Shown here: positions 27,801-39,261 of the stretch, one piece after another | Numbering within the stretch: the stretch's first letter is position 1 | How the letters are laid out: each line of letters opens with the position of its first letter | NCBI GenBank assembly: GCA_019649035.1 | Contig: BMAT01009404.1 | Coordinates: 62,999 to 126,998, forward strand | Direction: 5' to 3' | Source of the DNA: Elysia marginata | Lineage: Eukaryota; Mollusca; Gastropoda; Plakobranchidae | DNA: 64,000 bases | Position numbers and translations under genes: made by a program | The notes under the pieces: model-generated | The model's input: the letters and a program-made list of their open reading frames with translations, nothing else | What the model was told of the DNA's origin: nothing | Databases searched by the model: none

Positions 27801-30800
27801 TGCACGAAGCAATGGCAGTACTCACACTGTGATAGTAAGATTGACACGATCTTTTTTGACAAATTAAATTAGTTTAAACAAAGTTCTACTCACTGTCTCT
27901 GCACTTTTCTTGGTGTGATACATGAAGCATAGATGTGTGGAACTTGTGGTATTGCAACAGTCAATGACTTGCCAAGGTCGAGGGTGACGTCGCAACTTTG
28001 CACCAATTCGGTCTGGGAAAAGAATAAGACCAGATTGGTTTTTTGAGAATTAAATTAATGAACTCAGGATGCTGTTAAAGTTAAATCAACTACTAATGAA
28101 CAGACTTCGTGCTAGCGTCTAACACAAGAATACAGTGAAAGACTCAAAAAAGGCGCAACGATATGCAGCAATCAAAATAAAAACAAAAACAAGGTTGGTT
28201 AAGATCTTTCACCATCACTTCTCTCTGCTTCATTGGATTTTTAATAGTTCTTAAAAATTATTTTGTAGGCTTTTATAATCCCAAAGACATAACTGAACAT
28301 AAGGCATATTCATTAATTGATTAATATGCCTCCATATATGTAACAGTGCCATCAAGCAAACTTTTTTCTTAAATGTTGGGAGCTATATAATTACACTATT
28401 ATCATTACTGATCTCCATCAGCCGCAAAGTATGTGAGGTCTCAGTCCTCACAACATGATGTATGCTGTATGCAAGTGTAATGACAAAATGTGGATTAACA
28501 CTCTTTCTAAAGCCTATAGGGCAGAGGTGTGGGGGTTAACAGTGGCTGCAAGTGTCAAGCCTGAATTCAAAGTGTTTAATGTTTTTGCAGACTGGCGAAG
28601 CTGTTTTCAACAAGAAGTTTGAGTTATGAATTAGCTTAGCTGTCCATAACAATTTTTGAAAAAAAAAAGGGGGGTATAACATTATCTGATGATATTTTAT
28701 AGGGGAGAAGTGCGTAGGAAAAGGTGTGCTTAAGGAAAATAAATTTCATCAAAGCTGAAAAAGGGAGGACTAATACAGGGTAGCCTATAATAATAAAATT
28801 ACATTAGATAGGAGCTAGAAGATAACCAACAAGCAATTTTTCTTATTTATTGAAGACAAAAAAAAATGATGAAGCTTAACAATAACCACAAACTCATTCT
28901 ATGAAAGTCTAAAGATTAGATAAAATTAGAGACAAGACATAAAGAAAAAATAAGACAAGGGCATACTGGTTGGTGAGACATCCATTTCTTTAATGAGATC
29001 CAGTGGCAAACAATGTCCTGTCCACTTGTCCCGCATGCTCTGAGACAGACAGGCTGACCAGTCCGCTATGTTCTTCACATGACAGTCACTGATCCTTGTG
29101 ATGGCCTCTCCTACCTTCAAGCCTCTCGGTCCAGAAACAGCAGAGTTCTAGAATGAAAAATCAAAAGTATCAGATTGCAAGGACAATATCCAATTTTAAC
29201 ACTCAGAATAATTCTAGCTGCCAGACTCATTTGCATTGTGAAATGTTGCATTATTTATAAGTTAGGATTTAAAGGTATATCTCACGAGTTGCATGATAGT
29301 GCCCCTTGCACACAATTTAAAGCTCTTTTACAAACTCAGTCTCTTTAGACTAGATAAAGTCTCAACTTTAGACAAGCAAATAACATATGCACTGTATTTC
29401 AGATTATGAATTACGGCTAGATGCCAGCCTCTTTCTCTACAACCTCACATTTCAGCTTTAAATTAGTTTAGTATGTTTTTTAAAAGGCCTAAGATCACAT
29501 TTAGTGTTAACATTAAGAAAATATTATCTAAAGTCTGTAACACTACTAGTTCTCTTTTCAAAGAAATGCTTATATTTATGAGAAATGTGTGTAAACTTTT
29601 TCAGGCCTTTACCATTTAAGTAATTATAAAAAAGATAAAGTCTAGGTCTTAGATTCTTAAACATCTTTATAAGTAGCGAACATGTGTTATACAAGAAAAC
29701 CATCTCAATTAACAGCAAAAAAAAAGTTCCAAATTTCAAAATCGCACTGAAGAAAAACGAAACATCTGAAGCTATACTATGTTCTTATGTGCTTTATAAC
29801 ATTTGCTAGACAATCTTACTCCAGTAAGCCAGGACCAAACCTACATAAAACAACATACCGGAACAACCTCAGTGACTACCACAGAACCCCCTAGGGTGTA
29901 AAACGGCAACAGGAGGCCCGGCAGAGCCATCAACACTAGGCCAGCAACCACAGCCATAACAAGGTTGTGCCACACGCCTGCGCAGTAGATACGAAGCTGG
30001 CGCATTGGAGACACTGCCTGAAGATGTTCTGTTGAGAGGTCAACAAAGGCTCCAGGATAGAGCAGAAGTAGAAACAGCCCAAAGCCATTGACACGAACTT
30101 GCTCCCTGGGGAGAAAATTACACAAAAACATTATAGTGGCCACAATCCCATTAAAGAATCTATCAGACTTGCAAAATTTTGGGTCATCGTTTTGACAAAT
30201 GCCTGGAGACAGCATTATGAAATTTACACAGTTTTTTTAGAGCTACTTAACTCAGGTTCTGATGAAGGTTGTTTTGTTCGTCTTATCTTATTTAGTCAAA
30301 ACAAAAGAATTGTCAGATTTTTTCTAATTGGAGAGCAAGGGGTGTGTGTGTAAATGATTTTTTTCAGACAAATAAGCGTTAACTTATTCCTACAGCAGAA
30401 GTTAGAGCATTCTTTAAACAATAATAAGTTGGAGGTATAATGTTTTGCCCCCCCCCCCAAATAATAAAAAAAAAAAATCCTACAGATATTGCGTTAAAAA
30501 CCCCAAACTTAGTTTCTTTCTTGGATTTATATTTACTTCCAGTGCAAAAGAATGCCATGAATACACTGTATATTAATGACATCTCCTGGTGTACAAGGAT
30601 GCAGACTTGTAAGGAATGAAAGATATTGCCTATTAATAAATTGTAGAATACAAAGACATAAAAAACCTGTAGCATATGACCAGATGAAACATATTCGACT
30701 TATCATAACTATCATGCCTGTTTGCTATATAATATCAACTTTATGAAATTTATTTGATCTAATTGCCTTACAATAAGCATCTGATTTGTTATGTCCTACA

Positions 30801-33800
30801 ATTCCTATGTCTAAAAAAACCACATTACAATTTAGATGAAATATTTTGATATCACAGAATGAGGTATTTCATCCCATGCAATGATAAAACACCTGGGAAA
30901 AATTAGTTTGTATTTGAGTCGGACAAAGCAGTGGTTATGCCTGAACAAAAAGGAGCCGCAAAGTAAAATCATGAAATATTGCCTTACTGGCAGGTATGAA
31001 TTTAACAAAGACCCACCTAACAGCAGCGATGGCATGTCCGACCTCATGCAGGATCCCACACACCAGAAGAGTTAGCATGTAATAGGATAACTGACTGGCG
31101 GGTAGGTTCACACCTGGCATCTGAAATACCACATAGAGTGGACAGGACAAACTCAATGATTTCATAGCAAACAAATAAAGAATTATTATGCAAGAGAAAA
31201 AGAATTTTTCCTTTTTAGTATTCACAAGAGACTTAGAAGGGGTGTGTAGATAAGGAAATAGCATTGATGATAGGGGCATTGATGAATAAATACATTTAAA
31301 TATTTTTTAAAAAGATGCAATACAAATTTTAGAGGTATAGAAAACAAAACAATCAACCGATTACAAATTATCTAATACATTGAGTTAGTAGGCTTACCAC
31401 AGGTGTAAGAACTTGCTGCTCCACTGGACTTTGCCTGAACGTGTTGACTACGAGAAGACTCAGTAGAAAGATTGATACAAGCATGGCTATTAGTGAGAAG
31501 AAAACACCCAAGGTGAACCATGTTCGCAAAAAGCGTGGTCGACATTGGCCAAGTCTCAAAAAGAAGCGGTTCAGGATGGGTGTATACCACCGCAGCTGGC
31601 AAATCGACACCGACAGACCAGTCTTGTCCACAAAGCTCAGGTAGCGTCTGGCAATCCGCTTTTTACTCTGATAAGAAAAAATTTTAAAGTTTAAATCTAA
31701 GTTACGACCGAATAATAAACATTGAATCTTCATTCTTTCCATAGACAAACTTTTGATTTAAATTTCAAATACTGAGTAGCATTTCTTTGATACAATCGCT
31801 GATTTGTGTTTTTAGTACCCTGAACCATTTCTGTACCCCCCCAAAAAAAACCCCAAGAGCAATTAGTTTTAAGAATTTTTTCTATGTTTTAAATCGATGT
31901 TTTAGCTAAGCAGGGTGGGCAAAAATGACCAAAGATTCACCCAATTTATGTCACTAGACCTCACTCAACGGTTGCTCTTAAGCAGTTTAGATCTAATTTT
32001 TTTTATCGATTGCGTCTGCAACACGCGTTGACCCAGTTAACACTTAGGTAAGCCTAACTGGCTCGGCTTGTAAACTTGTCATCCAGACATTTTGCTTTAT
32101 TTCTTGCCTAGAGCTAGAAGTAAGAAAATCCCATCAAACAATGGACAAAACATCTCTCCTCTTTATGAAAATTGTTTACGACTCAAGATGAGGGGATGAG
32201 AGGGGTAGGCCTTGCAGAGGCAAGACAGATATACTGCAGCAAAATATATACAAACATAGCCTAAAATGGAATGATATAATTGCTGAGACCAGGAAAAGGG
32301 CTTTAACTCTAAAGAGAAGGAAGACTTGAGGCAAACTTGCAGGGATAGGAAACAGGGGCACCTGCAGCTGAGTTAACATATATATGTTTTCAGAAATATT
32401 TGTCATTCTACATGTTTGACTTTCAAATGCGTTTTTCTTATAGGAAGTTTTGTATCATTAGAGTGAAAATTGTAGGGCAAAGGATAGGCTTCTGAATAAA
32501 GCAATTTTTGTGGCGAAAATATCCAATATGGCAGCATTGCCATGGCAACCATGATATAAAAGAAAACAATATTGGTTCTTACATTTTAGTGGTCCTGAAA
32601 ATGATGTTGTAGGTTCTAAAAATTAGCTACAGCTTAAAATATCTCAGGGTCCCTAGACCCCAAAATAATATAAGATTAAGAGTGAAATATCCACAAATTT
32701 TGCTTATTAAAGCTAAAATGATGGAATTGGTTTTTGAAAGGGTGAAAACACAACATTCGACTGATTGAGACAGGTTGCGAAAAAAAAAAAAAAATAAAAA
32801 CATGATCCTTATTAGAGTTGCCAACCTCAGTCAACTGACTTTACTGTTTTACACTGCCCATGTTTTTCGTCTAAAAATAACAAGCCATAAATTTAAAGAA
32901 CTATATAACCAACTTCAATCGATTAAAACATTTTTTAAAAGCATAGCGCTTATTTTGAGAAATTTAAAAAATAGCTGGTGAGTTTAGGGATCAAACCCCT
33001 CCCATTTGCACACCTTGACTTTCACATTATTAGCACGAAACTCTAACTGACAGCCACCGGCTCTCTGATGATTTAGACAATCAAAAGGAAGTCATAGCGG
33101 TTTAGACTGGTTTGTGAAGAGATTAGAATTACTATCTAGGCTTCGAATCTAGAGGTTGGATCATACTCAGAATTTAAATGTCGAATATGATGTTTCCCAG
33201 ATTGAATTTTGATTACTAAACAACAACAAATAATAAACCCTTCCAAATTTGAGGTCACAAACCTCGACCTAGATCTGTGAACATCTACCCCGGTGTTGTA
33301 TCCTCCTTTTTTATATTAGGGATGCAATCAGCTTATGCTCAAAAAGCAGGAAAACTTTATAGCTGCCCCTACAGAACTTTTGAAGGACCAATTACAAAAG
33401 ACAGATACACCTCTGCACAAGGGCCTGCACACCTATACAACTCAAATAAGTGTTTCCTTTTCTATGAATCTCAAGTTTGGAGCTTTTCTGTAACATTTAA
33501 GTCTTAAGTTTTTTTCCAAACTTTCTTGCTTTTTTAACCAAGGAAAATTGCTAAAAACAAATAAAAAAACTTGCATCCCTGACATACTCTCTTTCTCTCT
33601 AGCTCTATCTTTGCATCTCTGTACTTGACTGTCTGTCTCTTCCCCTCCCACCTTCCCTTTTGGTCCCAAAACCATGAGTTTCTACTACAGCTAGCTCTGT
33701 CTCTAGACACATCTGTTTGTACAAGTCTGTAACTGCTTTAATCCTCCTCTTTATCAAAGTTTACAACTCTAATCTCTCTCGCTTTGTCTTTACATGTCTG

Positions 33801-34453
33801 TTAGTAGGTCTGCATGTCTGTCTGTCTTTTTATCTCCCACCTTCTCTTTTGGCCCTAAACCCCCATGAGTCTCTACGACAAAAATAATCTTGATAACATA
33901 GATCTAGAGTTTGTGATGGGGTAAAAATAGTAGTTTCAGAAATAACATGGAAAGAAACAAATTAACAATACAGTGAATACTATCAAAATGGTGCCATGTT
34001 ATGACTTTCTTAAATTGCATCATTATGTTTTGGCACATGTTTAAAATGAATTAGTACCAAGAAATATATAGAGAAACGGTTACGCCCAAAATCTGCCGGT
34101 TGTGATGCAGGACAAAATTTTTGTCCACCATTACAACTGACAGATTTTCATTTAGGCCTTATATTTTTCCTTCATATCTTTCAAGCCGTAAGGTTTTTTT
34201 GGATAAAATTGTGAACAGTACAAAAATGATGTAGTTTGAGAGGGATACAAGGCAAGAGCTATTTTATGACTTTCTTTTAAATTTCTTTGCATGCTTGAAA
34301 ATACTTTGTCCACCATCACAAACGACAGAATCACGACCTTTTTTCACAGCCTCAAATGTATTTTTTTAAACATACCTTAAAAAAGGCATCAATCAGGTAA
34401 AGGGAAGACCAAAATCCCAACACAAGTGCAACCCATGTTGTCTGAAGTATCAT
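24895..34453 (-). CDS. MBTPS2: membrane-bound transcription factor site-2 protease (S2P)
   Basis: Nine exons, in gene order: 34453-34376, 31667-31398, 31120-31017, 30105-29859, 29147-28967, 28012-27894, 27285-27090, 26090-26015, 25114-24895; phases agree throughout and give 496 residues (human about 519). S2P is an intramembrane zinc metalloprotease that cuts SREBPs and ATF6 in the Golgi after site-1 protease. The zinc motif HEVGH is at residues 141-145, and the third ligand motif LDG at 444-446 lies in [22 protein letters not shown] and GPRGLKVG (PDZ-like part) and a Cys-rich lumenal segment match the family in order. The start begins MILQTTW and runs straight into the first membrane segment as in human; it is the first ATG seen there. 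The poly-Ser loop of mammals is absent. Looks complete and active. Confidence 0.95.
25142..25219. other. assembly gap (78 N)
   Basis: Run of N within the MBTPS2 intron just upstream of the last exon; it does not touch coding sequence. Confidence 0.99.
26233..26391. mobile_element. mariner/pogo-type MITE with TA target duplication
   Basis: The 159-bp element begins CAGTGGAATCC and ends GGATTACACTG, imperfect terminal inverted repeats, and is flanked on both sides by TA. It has no coding capacity. It lies in an MBTPS2 intron between the exons ending at 27090 and starting at 26090. Superfamily inferred from the CAGT-type ends and TA duplication. Confidence 0.7.
26548..26657. mobile_element. fold-back element
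   Basis: Arms of about 30-35 bases are inverted copies: TTGGGAATGAGATTAGAGCG at the left, and its reverse complement (with ATAGAGCAC for TTAGAGCGC) ending CTCATTCCCAA at the right; the pairing continues through AAATTATC. Total length is 110 bp. No clear target duplication. It sits about 150 bases from the TA-flanked MITE in the same intron. Confidence 0.7.
31889..32665 (+). repeat. dispersed repeat family C, forward copy
   Basis: It lies in MBTPS2 intron 1 and matches 40315-41377 in inverted orientation over its whole length. Shared blocks include TAAATCGATGTTTTAG, GCAAAAATGAC, GATGAG-GGATGAGAGGG, CAATATGGCAG-TTGCCATGG and AATTAGCTA. About 0.78 kb, shorter than the partner copy (1.06 kb). 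No protein is recognised. Confidence 0.75.
32987..33063 (-). mobile_element. tRNA-derived SINE head (candidate)
   Basis: On the - strand the sequence begins GAGCCGGTGGCTGTCAGTTA, which resembles a pol III A box in the tRNA position, and ends with GGGGTTTGATCCC, close to the B box GGTTCGANTCC. Spacing (A box from base 8, B box from base 67 of 77) suits a long-variable-arm tRNA. The acceptor-stem ends do not pair, so it is not a functional tRNA gene. It is in MBTPS2 intron 1. Confidence 0.45.
33318..33580. mobile_element. MITE-like repeat family D, copy 1
   Basis: The 263-bp segment starts AGGGATGCAA and ends TTGCATCCCT, a perfect 10-bp inverted repeat. Its interior matches 59781-60077 in inverted orientation over several blocks (GAGTTGTA, TGTG-AGGCC, AAGACTTA-ATGTTA). 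No coding capacity. The short ends recall hAT-type MITEs, but no 8-bp duplication was found. Confidence 0.65.
33590..33880. repeat. pyrimidine-rich tandem duplication (two diverged units)
   Basis: A block with TGTCTGTCT, then CTCCCACCTTC and CTTTTGG-CC, then CCATGAGT-TCTAC appears at about 33620-33693 and again at about 33815-33880, spaced about 190 bases. The sequence between is also rich in CTCT. It directly follows the family D element. Confidence 0.6.
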
Positions 34454-36007
34454 GATGGTAGGTCAATTTGTAAAGCTCTGAGTCTTGGGCAGACTGAGAC
34501 TGATAGTGATAGGAAATCACTTGCCCACCACTGGGGGAGGTTTCCATTGCAATAAAGGCAGCATGGCAATCACAACACTATCCTGAAAATTGTAAGCTGT
34601 TGTTTTAGATGTAAAAAAACATTTCAATGTTGAAAAGCTTATGTAATGGTTAGACTCTTCATTGCCACCACAGGCAAAATAAATGAATTAGTCCCCTCAG
34701 TGAAGTGACGATAATAATGATAAATATCAATATTGTGCTTTACATTTAAGATTACAATAACTAAAAATAGAGAAAAAACTCAATTTAAGCAAATCTGTCA
34801 AAAAACTCAAGTCAAACCTTGCCCAAGAAAGCATTTGCATGAAAATCTTTAGTAAACAGATTGAGTAAAAACTTGAATAAATGATTCACACAGAGTGTCA
34901 TTCTTTACTGCATATTCGCATTCTAAATAATCTATGAATCACATTTTTGTTTCAAATATTCAAGGAGGAAAATGATCTTAATAATTCTAGAGCACCCATT
35001 AGGCCTAGACTTAGTTCATCTATGACAGTATGACTATGAGCCTACACCTTGAGTTTCTTATTGACCTGGAGAAATGCCAATAGTTAATTTTTAAATCTAG
35101 GTCTAGCATAGAGTTACTTATTTGAAGATCCAGTCTGAACAATTTTCTAAATTTAGATAGTTCTAGATTATAGATCAACTCATCTCAGTAAGAACTTACA
35201 GGTCTAGGGCATTGTGTGAGGAGCGTTTAAAATCTATGTACTCATTCAAGATTAAACTCGACTTCAATTTAAAACCAGATCGAAATGTATAGGTAAATCA
35301 GTATAGGTACGGGTTTTTCGGATAGATTTAGATCTCTGGACGACGCATATCTAGATCTATTTGTTTTACAATAGAGTACGCTGTAGATAGAACCAAGCAT
35401 GTGGTCAATCAACTGCTATTTTTACTCACAGTTTATGTTTACCAAGTTCTCACTAAAAGGTTGCCAGTTGCCAGATCGAGGCATAGTAGTTCACATTGCA
35501 ACATTCCTTTTCTTCTTCTTTTTGTTTAGGTTAGTTTTAATATCTTTGCAGTAAAATTAGAAGCGATTTTAGGCTAGCAGCAAAGACAATGAAAAGATGC
35601 AGTTTTAATTATCTGTTAGATCTTCCCTTTTGACTCATGATTATGCGAGGCACTGACCTAAGTTAAATCAAGAAAAACTTCGAGTTTCAAGACTAGACAT
35701 CATGGCATATTTATATGTCCTGGCAAACACAGGAAATGACAACAATTGGCACCAAAACAAATCCTTTTAGATCTACTTTCCATTTCATTTCTTAGTTTTC
35801 TTACAAAGTTTTGGGGATTTATAGATCTAGATTCTAATTCTTCTGCAAGACTATAATTCTTTTTAAGACCTAGGGGTCACAAACAACAAACCCTTTTGTC
35901 TAATTCAAGCTTAAGTTTTATTTTTTTCAAAGGAATTGTAAATCAAGTGATTTGGACGAAGCCTAGCCTACTCAGGATTGGTAATAATTACTCACAAATT
36001 ATTTTTC

Positions 36008-36090
36008 ATCCTGGGATTGGCCTGCTCTGTTAGAAAAATGGGTTATCATTTCCTTTATTTCGTCAGTCCCACCTGCAGGCCAATGCCATA
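36008..36090. repeat. CCAAT-dyad element, copy 1
   Basis: The segment begins ATCCTGGGATTGGCCTGCT and ends CTGCAGGCCAATGCCA, so its two ends form an inverted repeat centred on GG-ATTGGCCTGC, each arm containing a CCAAT box. It aligns along its length with 57091-57173 (shared AAAATGGGT, CATTT or TTATTT, GTCAGTC or ATCAGTC). It is either a short MITE or a shared promoter-type element. Confidence 0.7.
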
Positions 36091-36943
36091 ACAGTATAGC
36101 GCTGAGATCATGAAAAATATTGATGATTAGCGATCTATTAGCATGAGCACAAATGTAGAACAATTTAGGGAAGGATTTCCACAGAGGGTCGCCACTTTAT
36201 TTCAAACCTAAGTTTCTTTCACAAAAAATTCTTTGATTTTTTAGAATTAAAGCGTCCATAGCTATGAAATTAATTATTTTATTATTCTAAACAACATTGC
36301 TGATGAAATGAAGGGCGATGAAGAGTAATTTTTAATAATAACCAAAAGTGACACTCCAGTGTGAGTACGTCAGAGTTTGGAAATCCTTCTCAAACTACGT
36401 CTAGACTTAGGTTTTAAAAAGATCTTAATGTTTTTCAAAAATTAATTTAGCAAATGATTTCATCCATAATAGCCAATTGTTTTGATTTCTCAATCTAATA
36501 AGTCATGCACGTAATTTTAAAATGTGAAAAGAATTGATAACACTATTAACAGCCATCTTTGTGTAAAAGATCAATTAGGTATATCTTTTCCACCTTAGCA
36601 TCATTTTAACTTAGTTTAAGAGTTTTTTTTATTACACTGGCATTTAAATATTAGTTGTCAAACAAAAATTTACAAGAGAACTCACTGCAACTAATTAAAT
36701 GTGCTTTTCATTTAGTGATAATATAATAATAATAATTCTTGTCCCAAAAAACAAGAACAATCTAAGTTTTATGAACTTTTATGCATTCCTATGAGAACAG
36801 TACCATGAAAATATTGTTAAAATTGATATCTAATGGCTTTAGGCTTTGTACATTATGAAGTAATTTTTAGGAAATTCGGTTTAATATCAATCTAACAAAA
36901 TTTTGCATTTGTGTACTCAGGAGACAGTTTTTATGATACAGTG

Positions 36944-38600
36944 TGTTAGTTAGTTAGTTAGTTAATGCCTGTCCGCTGCGACGTCAACTGACGTCTCTGC
37001 CTGGGCTGATCTGTATATTGCTGTCGTCAGGTGTTTCCAGTCGGATCTGTTCTGTGCTATGTCGCGAAGGTGGTCAAGGTCTGTAATTGAATGTAATCTA
37101 GTTGGCCAGTGATCGTTGTTGTGACTCTTGAGGTCTTGTCTGAGTGTAGTCACAATCGATGTTTTTGGTCAGCCTCGTTGTTTGCTTCCATCCGTCTTGA
37201 AGTATAAAGTCATTGCAACGTTGGGTATGTCTTAAAATATGACCGAAAAGTCGCTATCGCGCTTCGAGAATGGTTAAAGATATATTTGGGAGTTTTACCT
37301 GTTTTCTGATAAAGAGTATTGTTTTTGATAACTGTGGGATATTTGATATTGAGGATTGTTCTTAATTGCCTGCGGTGAAAAGTGTTTTTGTGTTCTTCTT
37401 GCTTTGTCAGAGACCATGTGCTGCAGTTATACAGAAGTATTGACTTCACGAGTGCTCGGTATAGGTTTAGTCTTGTTACTCGTTTCACCTTGTCATTTCT
37501 TATCCAGATGCTTGACAGCTTTAGTAGGGCGAGAATGGATAATTGTTTCCTTCTTTCAATATCTTCTGTATCTCCCAGCAATGAGCTTACTTTCTTCACT
37601 TTTTTCCAATCTTCTCCGTCTTTTTGAACAAGTGTGTACTCAGTTTTGTTGGTATTAACATTTAACTTGAAGTCTGCTAACTCTTTTTGAATTGTTTCTA
37701 AGTCGACAAAGTCAGTCGTTGTTCAAACAAAGTCAACGTCGTCTGCGTATGCCAGTTCTAAAGTGTTTTTAGTGTTGAGTGTCTCGATCTTCCGTATATA
37801 CATGTTTTTGAGGGCATGTTCTAAGTAGACAATGAATAAGACAGGGCTGAGGCTATCGCCTGTTCCAATATTTGACTTGAATGATTCTGTTTTTGATGAT
37901 CCTTTGAGCTTTATAGATAGTTCTGTGTTACTAAGCAAGTATCTGATTATGCGTTGTTCATCTTCCTTAATGATATTCTTCAGTATGTTAAGGAGAAGGT
38001 GCCTGTCTATGGTGTCAAAGGCACTGGACATATCAATGCCTGTTATAAAAAAGTCTTATGTTCTCGGCATAGGTCTTGCTTACTAGCCATCTGTGACTCC
38101 ACACTATATCGGATGTACTCCTCCCTTCCCTAAATCCGCATTAATTTCGAGATAGGTACTCATTTATGTCATGCTTAGTTCTGTTTAGCACGATAAGTGA
38201 AAGCAATTTCCTCAAGGTATTTAACAGAGTGATGAGGCGAAGATTAGTGACAGGGTCTTTAGCCTTTCCTGGTTTTTGAAGTGTTATCACTTTACCACTG
38301 TTGATGTTTATATATCGTCGTGTTCTGAGAAAACTCTATTAAGAATGTTACAAATTTTATAACCTTAGGGAGTGTATCAGCGCCGTATTTGATGAGTTCC
38401 CCAGGTATTCCGTCCTCCCCACACGCTCTGTTGTTGTTAAGACAGGCGAGGGCTTTTTCTACCTCATTTGTAGTTATTGGATTGTTAAGATAACATGCAT
38501 CGCCTTGGAAAGGTTCTAGATCATTGATTTGATCGTCTCTGAATTGATCTTTGAAGTGTTTACCAATGACAGTTTGTATAAATGCTTCTGTTCAACTCAT
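36944..38600 (-). mobile_element. decayed non-LTR retrotransposon (LINE), RT to C-terminus
   Basis: Reading on the - strand from about 38600: LQKPGK and LNTLRKLLSLIVLNR (start of the RT domain), SAFDTIDRHLLL, GTGDSLSPVLF and LAYADDVDF (RT catalytic block), then KVSSLLGDTEDIERRKQ and FLYN-like LLYNCSTWSLTK, ending in the C-terminal block DIAQNRSDWKHLT. It is broken by several stops and frame changes and is 5' truncated. The 3' end is a short tetranucleotide tail (TTAG units at 36944-36964 on the + strand), typical of some LINE clades. Clade not assigned. Confidence 0.85.
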
Positions 38601-39261
38601 TTTTTTTCCTTGTGCCTTTTCTATGATTTTGACCTATTTCTTTCAGACATTAAGGATACCGATTCACCATAGTGCATTCATTTTAAAGATTATAAATTCA
38701 ATTTTAAGACATAGTAGACTTTGAATGGATGTGAGTGCTAGCTATAAACTAATAATATGCAAAAGAGATTTTGAAAGAGATAAGTTAGATATGTTAGATT
38801 TGCTAATTAAGATCCCTCTGCTCTATTGAGTCTCAAGGGAGGCACATCCCCATTCTCTTGTCCATAAGAAACAGATCAATCGTCAACGTCGGGGCGGAAA
38901 GGTTTACACTTGGTCCCACTCTAAGGTGACTTGGTTAGTGTTAAGGGCCTACTTCTAGCTATTTCAGGAGGAAAATGGTAAAGGATCAGAACATGTAGTG
39001 AGAGTTTGACCATGCATAATTCATTTATAGAGGAAGAGGGAGGGCGTGACCAGCTTAGGTGAAGTCAGTAGCTTTTTTGAAGAGTAAATACTAGATTTGA
39101 AATTTGTTTTTTATTTCCGTTAACTGATGTTTGATTGTACAGCTCTTAAGTGGGTGTTCCACAAAGCTTCAACATGTTGTCTTTTTTTTTTTTTTTACAA
39201 ACCAGGGCAAACAGGAGATGATCCCTTGTTGCATACTGCTCATAACACAAGTTAGAGAAAA

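Larger units (their letters stand above)
34454..39261. other. divergent intergenic region between MBTPS2 and RMI1
   Basis: It must hold both promoters and any leader exons. RMI1 probably has a spliced leader exon: a long T run then ACCAG at 39205 makes a good acceptor just before its start. Contents I can name are the dyad element at 36.0 kb and a LINE remnant at 36.95-38.6 kb. No other coding sequence is seen. Confidence 0.6.

Noticed and set aside
28303-28330. 28-bp palindrome GGCATATT-N12-AATATGCC in an MBTPS2 intron
   Set aside because: Short and AT-rich; expected by chance at this composition and not repeated elsewhere in the window.
32987-33063. A functional tRNA gene
   Set aside because: The A and B boxes are recognisable but the acceptor stem ends do not pair and no standard anticodon arm forms; treated as a SINE candidate.
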